In this document: piece by piece, positions 44,771-56,874 of the stretch
How the letters are laid out: every line of letters begins with the position of its first letter
Numbering within the stretch: position 1 is the stretch's first letter
Assembly (NCBI RefSeq): GCF_024323335.1
Contig: NC_066583.1
Span: 365,177,877-365,241,876, forward strand
Direction of reading: 5' to 3'
Length of the DNA: 64,000 bases
Origin: Lathyrus oleraceus
Taxonomy: Eukaryota > Streptophyta > Magnoliopsida > Fabales > Fabaceae
Notes under the pieces: model-generated
What the model saw: only the letters and a program-made list of their open reading frames with translations
Databases searched by the model: none
What the model was told of the DNA's origin: nothing
Program-made: the position numbers and the translations under genes

Positions 44771-45064
44771 GAATGATTAGCTCCAGTGTTGTACCGGTGA
44801 GTCAGCTTGGTTAAAGCACAAAAGAACACCAATCAAGCACCTGGCAAAAACCTGCTTATGCAAATGATGCATGAAATGCAATGCTTGATTATTTTTATTT
44901 CTAAGGAACTTACTATATCATTTGCAAATATATAAAAATTGAAATGGCAATTGCAATAATTTTGATATGACCAAAATCTCTTTTTATTTATATAAATTCG
45001 AAGGATTACACTGAGTACAATTTCAGAAAATAAAAAGCTACAAGAGAAAAGGAGACTAGTCATC

Positions 45065-46567
45065 CTAAGGATCCCTAACAACAGTGTCAGAAGATTTGGC
45101 TGAAGGTGCATACTTCCTTCGAATGTGACGGATCTCGGTCTCAAAAGAAGCCTTCATCTGAGTCTTCTCGAGGACAAGTTGGTCAATAATCTTCTTCCAA
45201 GCAACAAAAGGTTGAGGCATGCTAGAAGATGAGACCTCTGGCTCTCTTTGTCTCTTCGTCACTCGGTCTTCAAGTAGCTCAATCAGTGCATGTTTATCCT
45301 TAGACTCCAATAGCAACTATTCATGCTTCTTGCTCAAAGCATGGAAACGCTCTTCCCACATATCCTTCTCTTGCTTCATCTTGGTGAGCGCATCTTCCAA
45401 CTCCTCTACATCTTGGTTAGGGAGAGTTAATGGCTCAACCACAACCACAGACATAGGTCTTTTGCAAGGATAAGGCATCTTCAAATCCATAACTCTCTTC
45501 TTCATCCAAAGAGTGTAAGCTTCCAAAGCTACACAATTGCTCGGGCCTAGCTCGGATCTTCCTTTCCTATGCACATTATGCCAAGCATGCACAATCTTCT
45601 TCTTCAAATGTTGGGAATCTTTACCCTCTTGATAGAAAAGACCTTCTAACAAAGTGTTATTAGGCTTGTCTCTCAAGGGGAACCCAAGTTGACGATGAGC
45701 CAAAGTAGGGTTGTAGCTAATTCCTCCTTGTGTACCAATGAGAGGCACATTAGATAATTCACCACAACTATCAATAATCTCCAAACTTCTTAAGGACGGA
45801 TCATACAAAACTATATCATCATTCGTGAGAGACATAAGTCTCTAAGACCACCTTAGACATTATTTGTTCTCCACAAAAGCAGACGTCTGAGGCAAGTGCG
45901 AAATAAACCACTTGTACAAAAGAGGAATGCGACAGACAATCGTTCCACCACCCTTAGAATTCCTTAGATGCAAAGAGAAATACATATCACCCAACAAAGT
46001 AGGCACAGGATTCCCAATCAAGAATAGTCTAATGGTGTTAACATCAACAAAACCGTCAATGTTAGGGAACAAAGCTAATCCATAGATGAGCAACCCAAAG
46101 ATAGCTTCAAAAGCATCCACACTACCAGCTTGAGAAAAAGTGGTAGCTTCCTTGATGAGGAAAACAGATGGCAATCTAAATAACCCTCCTTTCTTCACCC
46201 AATGAGCCTCTATCTTAGACTTCTTCAAGTGAAGAGCTTCAGCAATAATACTAGATCGGGGAATCTCCTCCAATCCACTAAAAGGCACTCTACTAGAAAT
46301 AGGTATCCCCAAAATATGAGAATAATCCTCCAAGGTAGGCACAAGCTGAAAATCTGGGAAAGTGAAACAATGGTAGAGAGGATCATAGAACTGCACCAAT
46401 ACACTCAAAAGTCCTTCAACCACATCAGCAAACAGGATGGACAGAAGCTTCCCATGATGTTGTTTAAAGTCCAAGGGATCTAATACAAAAGATGCTAGCT
46501 TCCTTAAATCTTTCAAGTCGGGACATCTGAAACTGTACTTCTTAATGTTCCTTCATCCATAATCCAT
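45065..46567 (-). pseudogene. Element B ORF1
   Basis: Homologue of the intact ORF1 at 6802-8253. The start ATG is at 46567-46565. An in-frame TGA follows four codons later and another stop near 45836-45858; a third, at 45317, precedes the C-terminal coiled-coil part (45065-45316). All pieces share one frame. Strongly conserved with C are FYDPLYHCFTFPDFQLVPTL, DAFEAIFGLLIYGL, LFPNIDGFVDVN and IPLLYKWFISHL. Loss is by stop codons only, with no frameshift seen. Confidence 0.88.
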
Positions 46568-47299
46568 GGTCTGAAAATATTTGCAAATGATACCTTAGTT
46601 CCTTGAAATTTGGTGTGATGAACGTTATGATGCGCATGAAATGCATGGATGCAACAATCACAAGTAAGGGATCACACACAAGGGAAACAAAGGTCAAGGG
46701 ATGAATCAAGTCATTGTTAAGATCAATAATCCATTTTGGTGGATTATGGTTTACACCTTATCAACACCCAAGTTCCATTGATATTAACAAGACTTGATTG
46801 GATCAACCAAGAACCAAGGGTTTGTTGCAATTCACGAGCATGGAGTCTGGGTATGAACCATCCCAAAGGAGTGAACTAAGGATAAAACTTATAGATCATG
46901 TTCTAAAAAATTTCCCAGAGTCTTAATTCCATCTATCGGATATTACAGGTTAAGATGACTGACTCGTTGACCCATAATATTCTCAAGAGAAACTCGTCTG
47001 AGTGTAGTATCGCGTAACAACTATTATCAAGTCTACACTTGAATAGTTTCCGCACTACGTCCTAAATAGGCTAAGATGGGTTAGGTGTTCTAAGGTCCTT
47101 AGCTTCTCAGACCCAATTAGAAATAGCAATGCCTAACCACAAATACTTGTGTGACATTTCCAAATCCAAAGGAGTCTCCACTGAGCGGATGGATCTCAAG
47201 CCAACTTGTTAATAACTACTCCATACAAGTCGAACATGACTATACCATCCTCCTATCTTAATTGAACTCAAGTTCGGGTTAAAACTTATCTCACCACTC
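46568..47299 (-). other. Leader (5' UTR) of element B, PBS deleted
   Basis: Aligns as reverse complement with 6060-6800 of C. At 47299/47300 it jumps directly into the middle of the LTR, so the PBS and the LTR 3' end are lost. No gene. Confidence 0.85.
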
Positions 47300-48353
47300 A
47301 AATAAAGATGGCCTCATCCAAGCTTATCCACTTCAAATATCTTCCTCAAAATGGCCTATGTAGCAGATGAATTTGGAGAGATCTTGAATGATGTATCAGA
47401 TGAATTCAAACTTGCAAGTTCTTGGTTCTTCAACAAATTGGCATTGGCCAAGTCCATTAGCAAAGGAATGTTTCCTAAGTTCTAAGTCCAATTGGGGCAA
47501 GATCAAACCAACAGTCCACTCAAAGTCTCATATTTTTTGGATCAATATTAAATTTATTGTGAATTATTGAAGAAAATGGAATTAAATGGAAATTCAACAA
47601 ATTCTAAAATACGTGGACCATCAGATCTCCCTCATTAATTGAGGTGGCAGATCTGATGATCCACAACGCGCGTTCCATGTGTATGTGAGTCAACTGCGTT
47701 GTAACATGAGTAATCACAGTGCACGACTAAGATTAAAACGTGGAGGTTGGATCACACGGTTTAGACCAAAGACACATCATCATCGGATCCAGAGCTCCGA
47801 CCGTCTTCTCTGGTGAGCCTCACCGGACTGGTCAACATGAACCATCCCCAAAATTACAAACAGGGACATGATTTTTAAGAGAAAACATCACTGAGCACGA
47901 ATATCACCTCCATTTCTTCCAATTCCAACTATATTGAATGATATGTGGAATTGAAAAAATGAGGTTCATGATCTGAGTTGCTTCGATTTAGCCTCAAATC
48001 AACTCAAACACCTTCCTACATTGGTAGGACTTCAGACAACACAAGAATCAATGGATTGAGCAAGAAACAAGGAGAATCAAAGAGATCAAATTTTCTGCAA
48101 ATTACCTTCAATGGAGGTCTGAGCTTGCTAGATCTTGATCTGAATCGTGCTTTGCTTCACTTTAATTGCTTGCAGAAGAGGAATGGAAAGGCTTAGAATC
48201 AATGGACTCCTGGAGAATTGAATTCCAAAACAGTGGAGATTCAAGCTCAAATTTAAATAAATTTATCAGGGTTATCCTCTTAATGTGAAGGGTTTTCAAT
48301 GAAGATTCAAAGCTGGCGCAGTGTGTGTGTCAATTCTGAACATAGGGGCTTCA

Positions 48354-48360
48354 ATTTATA
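48354..48360 (-). promoter_or_regulatory. Putative TATA box, element B 5' LTR
   Basis: TATAAAT on the minus strand, in the same context as 21715-21721. Confidence 0.5.
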
Positions 48361-48575
48361 GAGAAATTGGATGATATTTGTACACTCACTTTCACTTTCC
48401 AAAATTGGCAAATGATGAAAGCATGGTGCATGGGCGCACATAGGCCCATGGAATGATTGTTTGAAAGTCCAAAATAAAGTTCAGATGCTTTGGAGATGGA
48501 TTGCATTGCAAGGCAATTGAGCATTGTCAATTGAAGATTGATCCATGCCAAATGATATCAGCCTGTTTAAGCCAT

Positions 48576-48580
48576 GCGCA
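48576..48580. repeat. Target site duplication GCGCA of solo LTR F (left)
   Basis: Repeated at 53444-53448. The empty site is preserved in the 3' LTR of B (CCATGCGCAACCTATGC near 21927). Confidence 0.94.
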
Positions 48581-51500
48581 TGTAGCGGGGTATTCGTTAC
48601 CATTAGGTTTATTGACTAAACCAAAAGTAAGCATACAATTCGAGTCACCGCCGCACTTTTATTTGTCCAAAGGAAAGGATAAAAAGCGAACAAAAGCCAA
48701 GTAAGAAGTTTTATCAAATCAAAAACTAATAAAAATGTCAGAGATCTAGGTAAGGGGGTTGGTTATGAGATGGAAAGGTTTTACGCACCCAAAACATCCT
48801 TAGTACTCTAAGGGAGCCCTTTTTTCAAATGTGTGTTGTAGGTTGGTATTTGTGAAAATATGTGCAAAAGATTGGGGGGATGAGAAAAGAATATATTATA
48901 TTTACAATTTTTGTTGTTTGAATGGATGAACCCATTGCCTACGTACCATCACAAAGGTAGGATCAAAACCTCGTAGTTCGGGGTAAATATCTCAAAGGTT
49001 GGTGAATTGATTTGACCAAAATCCTTAAGGTCTTTTGTTATCAAAGGGAGAAAACTCAACCTAAACTAACAATCCACCATGTGAGGAGGGCTTCAACATA
49101 CTAGTGAGGGGTTAACTCTATAATAAGTATGGAAGACTTATAGTCCAATCACTAAGGATAAGGTGAGGTTCACATCAACCACTATGATAACTCAAACCTA
49201 TGGCTAATGTTTATGAAAAGTTTTAAAATAGGTGGCCATTGGAACCACAAAAGCAACTTGAAGTGAGTTGTATTTACAAGTTAAGTGTATTTATAAAATG
49301 AAGTCAAAGTTGAATTAAGATTCATTCATAATGAGTATTGATGAAAAGATTTTGAAAAGTCAAAGGCATAAGGCCTAGGTTTCTAATTTGAAACAAAGTC
49401 AAAGTTTGCACAAAAAGAGTTTGGCTTGGGTTAGAGTGAAGAGAAGAAGAGAAAGGCTAGTCCTAAAGCATGCAAAGATGAGAGAAGAGATAAAACCCTT
49501 GGAGTTCCTTTTCTTGAGATCATAAAGATGATTCAAGATGCTCCTTTCCTTTGGACTTAGAAAACAATAAGCAATCACACAACATTTGGATTCAAGCTCC
49601 TAGGATCTCCATTTAGCTTGTCTCTCTTAACTTGGCTACTCATGACAATGGTCCTTCTTACTATCTCAAGATGGAATCCCTATCACATAAGAGCAAACAT
49701 CAAAAAGTTCACAATACAATAAGAGGAATGGACACAGAATGAGTTTAGATTAGGGGTCCTTTGAAGTCAACTTTAAGATTTAGCATTCTAAATGCATGAT
49801 GCCAAGTTGATTTTCAACAAGTTTAGCATTCTAAAGGCATGAGGCCTAGTTGCTCTTGAACTCCTTTAAGCATAGGTAAGGTCCTAATTCTAAGTCCTTT
49901 CTCCTTTTTGCATTGGGTTTACACAAACAAAAGCAAAACCAACACAAGACAACAATATATTTATATACAATAATGAGCTCAAATGAGCAAAAGGGAAATG
50001 ACATAAACATAAAATATGTGCTCAAGTGAGCAAATGGGAAAGCAATATGAATAAATGAGCAAGAAAGTAAATTGCATTAAAGTAAATTGCTAGAAATTAA
50101 ATGCTCAAATTAAAGTTAGTAATTAGTGGTTATGTTAGTGTGTCATAAGACAATTTAGCGCTATGTTAAGCAATCGTAAGTGAACTAATGTAGTAGTCAC
50201 ACCTATCTGAGGTTGGTCAATAAAACTATAGGCAAATAAACACAAGTTAGAGATCATGACTAGTAAGCCAAGCTCCTACAACTCGCCATGCCAAAAGAAA
50301 AGAGGAAAGGCCTTGTATGGACTTTAGGTTTTTTGCTTGACCAAGAAGCAACCTATCTTGGACACAAAGCAACTCACTTGATCTTGGATCAAGTTGAGTT
50401 TGATTTGGATCAAAGAAGGTTAAACCTCTCATACGTCAAGACTAACCATAAGACATTAACTCATTGGCCAAAAATAAAAAGAAGTGAGATGAAGATGAAA
50501 TGAATAAAAGGAGAATTCCAAAGTCAAATGCAATTGGTCAAAAGTGAATCAAATCATCATTAACCAATGTTAAACAGAAGAGAAATGAAGATTAGAAGTC
50601 AACAAGTCAAACATATTTTTTTGGTATTTTTGGAATTAAAATAAATGCAAAATTAAAATGGACAAAATATGGTCAAACCTAAAATTCAATTCAAATCAAC
50701 TTCAACAAGTCCAATTAAATTCTCATAGGTCTAACATGGTCAAACAAGGTTTGACAAATTTTTTCAATAATTTTTTAAATCATAAACTATTTTAAATCAA
50801 TTAAAAACAATGAAAAATAACACAAATGAATTAAAATCTCAAATAAATCTCAAATCAATTAAGAAATTGATGAGACCATTTTTCATTGACTTATCATGAT
50901 CCATATGTGTTAAGAAAATATTTTGGGATTTTTCAAATATCAAGAAGTATTTAAAATGAATTAAAAACCAAATAAATCACAAAAAATATTAAATGAAGTC
51001 ACAAAAATAATTAAAAATCAAAATATGAAACTAGATTTTTCAAGAAAATTTTTGGTGTTGGTCTCATATTTTTGTGACTTCAAATAAAATATTTATGAAT
51101 TTTTGAAAATAAAAAGAAATAAATGAAATTAATCAGAAAATAGAAAAATAGCAAAAATCAGCGCCCATTGGATCCGTCTCATTAATTGACGTGGCATGAT
51201 CACACGGTTCAGAAGCGCGGATGCACAAAAGGCACAAGTCAAACACGCTACATATTGCATTAAAATAAGTTCACAAGATGGAAGGCCACGATTATAACGT
51301 TTGAACATCATCCAAAGGCCATGAAGCTTCCACGTGGGGATGGTGGTGGAAACCACCATCTTCTCCGGCCAGCCAACTGGTTCCGGCCACCACGCGTAGG
51401 TTTTCAAAAGTTAATGAAAATGAAAAAGTAGGTTATCAAAATGAAGCTAGGGTGATGTACATCACCCCTGTATCCTTGGATCTTCCTCAATGTTTCTATT

Positions 51501-53443
51501 TAATGAGAAATCTGGGCTTGAAGATCATGGTACACAAACTGAAATGGCACGATTCATGAAATTAAGACCACCACTGGCCTGCCTCTTGCTCGAGGACTTC
51601 AGAAAACAATTCAAACTCAAGCAATTCACATTGTATAGCAAGATCCAGATCAAAATAGTTTGATGATATACCTCTAAAATGCAGCTTTGAACAACACGAT
51701 CTCTCCAAGCTTTTGATCCAAATTTGATCTGGAGATGTAATGGTGATGCAAGGCTAAGGAATTAAGACTTGAAGATCAACTAAGGATGTTGAAATTCAAG
51801 CTTGAAATTGAGAAATGAAAACTAAAATTCCTTTGTGTGAGGGTGAGGTTTCAATCCAGCAGAGTTTCAGATCTCCTTTCGGTTCTATTTTGAATGAGGA
51901 AGAGCTTCTATTTATAGCTGAGCTTGATGCAATATGGTGATTTGCTCGTGTGCATGAGAATTGGATCTTTCATGCATGGGTCTGTACAGGCGCTTGTAAA
52001 GCCCAAGAATGAATGCAAATGCATGCTGAGATCATTTTAGAGTGAAATGGACGTGCACAAGGCTTGACATTAGCTTTCATTTCAAGTTATGAAGTGAATT
52101 GCACAAATGGACATAAACATTCATATCTTCGAAACTCCCACATGGAAAATCCAAAAATCTTCATGTGAGTAATGGTTGGAAATCTCTTTGAATAAGGAAC
52201 AAAAGTTATGTTGGGAAAAATCCATTTAGGGTTTGGAAATTTATGAAAATTGGTTGTGAAGTTAGGGGTACAAAACATGTCTAGGTTCCCTTTGAATTTT
52301 TTTGCCAAAACCAAGCAACTTCAAGCCCTTCTGTTTCAATGATGCAAGCCTCAAATGGAAAAACCACCAACATCAAAGTTGTAGATATTTTCAAGGTGAT
52401 CAATTTAGACTTACATTTTGCATCATTTTGATTTTTAATGATAAAGTTATGGGCACTTGAAGTTGGACATTTTTCAAATTCAATGGTTTTGGTCCAAAGT
52501 GACCTATAATGTTTTGTATCATCACATGTATTTATTTTAGGATTATGAAATTTTGTCCAACATAACTTTTGAAGTAGCCATCTTAACCTTTCCAATGAAT
52601 TTGGTCTCACCTCATAATCATAAATAATAAAGAAGTTAGGTCCTTGGGAAGTTGACCCAAAATTAGGGTTTCAGTCAAAATGACCCATAATGTTTTGAAA
52701 TTAATGATGACCTTCCAAGTTTCAAATGGATTTTTGATGGACATTAAAGTTGTTCATATGGTTCTTAAGAACATTGTTTCTCTTAGGGTCATCTTAATTT
52801 GACAAACACATCAAAAGTTGTGTCTCAGTGATCCTCAGCTTAGTTAGATGACTTGACTGGTCAACTTCTCAAGGCCAAACTTCAAATCTTGATGAATGAA
52901 TGATTGAGGATACTCACATAAGATCATATATGCATAAAATAATGAATGAAAGAACTTCCCTTGATTGGATTTGATCATAGGTTGAGGATGCTTCATGAGC
53001 AAGGCACAATCAAAGCACAATTGAATTAGAGTTTCCTTGGGAAACAGTCCTCAAGCCCTTTGGGTTATCTTGATCAAATTGGAAAATTGAGATACTTGGG
53101 ATACATATATGATGATTAAAAGATTTATGGACCATTTTCATGCTTGCTTTCATCTTCATCTAGCCACTTCATTGAGCTTAGGAGCCTCCTAGGAGCATGG
53201 GAGCACATGATCACTTGAGCTTCAAAACAAAAGAGTTAGTGACAAATTTTTGTGATTTTGGTTAGTTAACAAAATAAGAAAAGCAATAATATACAATTCA
53301 AGCATGCTTGGTGGTCTCAAACCACTCACACAAGTCCCACCCCTAGGGTTAAGGAGTCACACATACTATGATCCTTGAGGCAATGCAATGAGCAAATGAT
53401 ATGATGCCATGAGGGATCTTAGGGTCAAAATTAGGGTCTTACA
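48581..53443 (-). mobile_element. Solo LTR F (Ogre), inserted in the 5' LTR of B
   Basis: 4,863 bp from TGTAGCGGGGTATTCG to GGGTCTTACA with perfect GCGCA duplications and no interior. Same superfamily as LTR A and LTR K; its outer ends are closest to the short LTR of C (both have the CAAGCATGCTTG... block and TTGCCTACGTACC/TACGTAGGCA). Contains TATAAATA (minus) at 51909-51916 and two GACCYATAATG motifs 181 bp apart (52501, 52682). Short ORFs inside are not considered genes. Confidence 0.94.
51909..51916 (-). promoter_or_regulatory. Putative TATA box of LTR F
   Basis: TATAAATA on the minus strand within U3. Motif-based only. Confidence 0.5.
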
Positions 53444-53448
53444 GCGCA
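53444..53448. repeat. Target site duplication GCGCA of solo LTR F (right)
   Basis: Exact copy of 48576-48580. Confidence 0.94.
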
Positions 53449-54735
53449 GCCTATGCATTTCTCATCCAAAATGCATGAATTTGAGCTCTTTGGAAAGGTG
53501 AGATCAAGAGGAACAAGTTTTATGTTGAACACTTTCTCTTTGGAGCTTAGAACTTGGAGATATTTGAGGTGGAAGTTTGGAAAAATTAGACATATCAAAA
53601 ATTTTCTAAGTGTTAAGCCATATGTTTCAATATTCCACCTTGCTTAACTTTTTATAGCAGCTTCAAATGAGAAAAGTGTCTTCATCAAAGTTGTATCTCT
53701 CTCAAAGAACTAAAAAATGGTCACCAATTTCATATCATTTGGATTTTAAATGATAGAGTTATGCATTTTTGAAGTTTTGCAAAATCACTTGATCAATGGT
53801 AAAGGTCAAAAGTGACCTATAATGCAGCCTCATATCACATGTTAAAAGAAGTTGAATTAGCTCCCACTCCAAACATAAAAGTTGAAGTAGACACATTGAA
53901 TTTGATTGTGCAATCTGGAAATCTTTAATGTCATAAAAATTGAGCAAGTTATGGCCTTGCGAAGTTGACTTTCTAATTAGGGTTTAGACAAAATGACCTA
54001 TAATGTTTCAATATAGAAAATGATTTTCCATGCAAATCTAGCTCTAGGTCTCAACATGAAAGTTGTTTATAATGTCATTTAGAGTAAGTTTTATCTTGGA
54101 ATCATTTTCGTATGGTTAAAGTTGTAGGAGATAGGGTCTAGGGGGACCCAGTTTTGATCAAATGAATTCATCTGGCCAACCACCATCAACCAACTTGCTA
54201 ATTTCCAATTCTCTTGACTTTATTGGCTCATGGCAGATCATATATGCATAAGATAATGAAATTTGAAGTGTCCCTTGAGAAATTTGATCAAATGGTGAGA
54301 TAGCTTGTTGGAGAAGTTACTCAAGATACCTAGTCAAACCAGGGTTTCTAAGGCAAATCACCCTCAAACTCTTGAAGCAAACTTGATAAATATAACATGT
54401 AGAAGAAATTGGGACTCATATATGATGCTTTTAACCATTCTTGAATCAATTCTAGATTGTGCTCTTTGTTCATGAGGGTCTTAAACCCTAGATATGATCA
54501 ATGAATCAATGAGATCATGCCCTACCTACAAAAGAGTTAGATAGACACAAAAGACATGTTTTTGGTTAGTAAAATGATAGTATACAAGTATGATATAATC
54601 ACAAGGTGCTTGGTGATCTCTCCATAAAAAAACCCAATGAAAGAGGGGTAAGGAGGATGCCAAGGTATGATCCCAATGCTAATGCTTATGATGAAATTGC
54701 ACGAGGGATCTTAGGGTCAAAATTGGGGTCTTACA
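53449..54735 (-). repeat. Element B 5' LTR, segment 2 (outer edge)
   Basis: Continues the LTR to its end GGGGTCTTACA (minus strand TGTAAGACCCC). Uninterrupted version of the region where D entered the other LTR. Right flank GACAG belongs to gag of element A. Confidence 0.92.
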
Positions 54736-56575
54736 GACAGGTCCAAAAACGTGACCGCTACGGGTCACCTTTGCTATATCGACAATGTTCACAACAGAAT
54801 TGGTTGTAGGCAACGAAACCTTTTGACCATTCTCCAACATGGTAGCATTATACTGATACGGGACAACTCTATCGGATGCATAAGGGACGGGGCCTGCTAA
54901 CCGTATTACTAACAGTGATACCGATCTATTGACGTTGTTACCGTTGCTGTTGTCAAACTGAATCACTACCCGCTCAGGGGTTTTAAACACGGGTACTATA
55001 ACATTGACATCATCTATATTCCTCGATTATTGAATCTAAATTACATTCTCATCCATCAGCTTCTGGATATCTCTCTTGACGATTGAACACCCACATGGGT
55101 TTACACTGCAAATTACACAACCGTCATGGTCATGCTCACAATCACTGATGGTACACAAAGTCATATGCATCTCCACCGAGGACCTAGGGATACATCGCAC
55201 ATCAAACACTTGGAAACTTCCCAGACAACCATCTACCATATTAATAGGGGAATTACCATGAACGGACAATGAGTTAGCTTTCACATTCGGTGCACGGTCC
55301 TCCAAGGACACCATCCCACTTTCACTAGCTTCTGGACCTCATATTTCAAAGGGTAGCAATTTTCAATATCATTTCCAGGAGCTCCTTGATGAAAGGCACA
55401 ATGAAGTTCTGGCTTATACCACCATGGAAGTGGTTTTGGAATTTGTGGCGGATTTCTTAGTTGGAGAAGGTTCTTGAGAACCAAAGATGGATAAAGTTCT
55501 GCGTATGACATAGGAATAGGGTAAAAAGGGACCTTCTTCCTCTCCAACCTTTGTTGTTGTTGGTTATTGTTGGTGTTATTGTTTTTGTAGTTGTTTGTTA
55601 TTTGTTGTGGCTGTTGTTGACGTTGTTGTTGAATTGACATTGATTGATTGTTGGAAAATACTGGAATAACTGATGAAATTTGATGATGATGTTGACGTGG
55701 TTGCGGATTTCTTCTGACATGAGGCCTCCTCTGCCTCCCAACAGATACTGCATTAGTTTCACCTTCCTTCTTCCTGGAGAAACTACTCCTATACTTCTTG
55801 CTTGATGATACCTCTTCATTAGACAAACGCCCCTCATGGACACCTTCCTCTAACCTCATCCCGATGTTTACCATTTTGGTAAAATCACGAGGGGCACTAG
55901 AAATCATGCGTTCGTAATAAAACGAACACAGGGTCTTAAGGAAAATCTTGGTCATCTCTTTCTCTTCCAACGGAGGATTGATCTGAGCAGCAAGCTCTCT
56001 CCATCTCTGGGCATATTCTTTAAATGTCTCTTTGTCGTTCTGAGACATCGACGTCAACTGGTCTCTATCAAGCTCAATGTCCACATTGTACTTGTACTGC
56101 TTAGCTTCACCCAAATCATTAAACATGCGAACACTTACACTATCTAGTCCCATGTACCACCTTAAAGCGGCACCAGTTAGACTGTCTTGGAAGTAGTGAA
56201 TCAGTAACTGATCATTATCAATTTGCGTTGACATTTTTCTGGCATACATGACGAGATGGCTAAGTGGATAGGTATTTCCCTTATACTTTTCAAAGTCAGG
56301 GACTTTGAACTTCATCGAGATTTTGACATTCGGCACTAAGAAAAGTTCAACAACACTCTTACCGAACAAATCTTTTCCTCTCAATGTCTTCAATTCCTTT
56401 CTCAGCTCAAGGAACTGATCCTTAATCTCATCCATCTTCTCATAAACATCCAGACCCTCAGACAGCTCGAACTGGTAGATGGTGTCCTCGACACGAGGTA
56501 GGGTGTGAACAACTGGAGGCGGAACAGACATGACCGGGCTAGATGCCAACATGGAAGCAAAAGTAATGCCTAACC
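54736..56575 (-). pseudogene. Element A gag (N-terminus deleted)
   Basis: Gag of the host element A. 55281-56579 covers the Pro-rich part (VMSVPPPVVHTLPRVEDTIY), the gag domain (LSHLVMYARKMSTQ, FKEYAQRWRELAAQI, FYYERM), a Gln/Asn linker and the zinc knuckle CAFHQGAPGNDIENC, where a His is Asn. The codon that is TAG in B and C is CAG here. After a frameshift near 55300 come 55036-55314 (CEHDHDGCVICSVNPCGC) and 54679-54990 (the linker to protease, interrupted by B). At 56575 the coding sequence runs straight into leader sequence: the gag start and all of ORF1, about 2.6 kb in B, have been deleted. Confidence 0.9.
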
Positions 56576-56874
56576 ACAAATAACTTGTGTGACATCAATA
56601 GCTCCAAAAGGGTCTCCACTGAGTAGATGGGTCTGAAGCCAACTTATTAAAGACTACTCCACACAACTCGAACATGACTATACCATCCTCCTATCTTAAT
56701 TGCACTAAAGTTCGGGTTAGAACTTATCTCACCACTCGAAGATCACCAAGCACAACAAGTAAATTATATCACACAAAACAAATATATAAGCATACAAATA
56801 CACAATTATATACACATAAAAAGTAGGCTAAACCCATTGAGGACTACTCCCCAGCAGAGTTGCCACTTAATTTT
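56576..56874 (-). other. Element A leader and primer-binding site
   Basis: Shortened leader homologous to 47127-47299 of B and 5900-6250 of C. The PBS is at 56848-56865 (minus strand TGGCAACTCTGCTGGGGA, one G-to-A change from C), 9 bp from the LTR. Confidence 0.88.

Larger units (their letters stand above)
47300..48580 (-). repeat. Element B 5' LTR, segment 1 (with internal deletions)
   Basis: Begins within the LTR at AAATAAAGATGGCCTC (equivalent to about 19467). A second deletion of about 1.2 kb lies near 47522-47527, where sequence equivalent to 19690 is joined to that equivalent to 20890. TATA box at 48354-48360 (minus). Interrupted by solo LTR F. Confidence 0.9.
3651..54735 (-). mobile_element. 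Ogre element B (whole, with nested insertions)
   Basis: A Ty3/gypsy Ogre in minus orientation. From right to left: 5' LTR (47300-54735), leader, ORF1, gag, protease, putative intron, RT, RNase H, second RNase H, integrase, long 3' UTR with a purine tract, and 3' LTR (3651-30674). It has collected C and D in the 3' LTR, G in the 3' UTR, H in gag and F in the 5' LTR. Subtracting these leaves about 19 kb, normal for Ogre, which is known to reach 25 kb. The two LTRs differ at roughly 9% of positions in the one 145-bp stretch I aligned by eye, so it is an old insertion. Stops and frameshifts in every gene make it non-functional. Confidence 0.92.
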
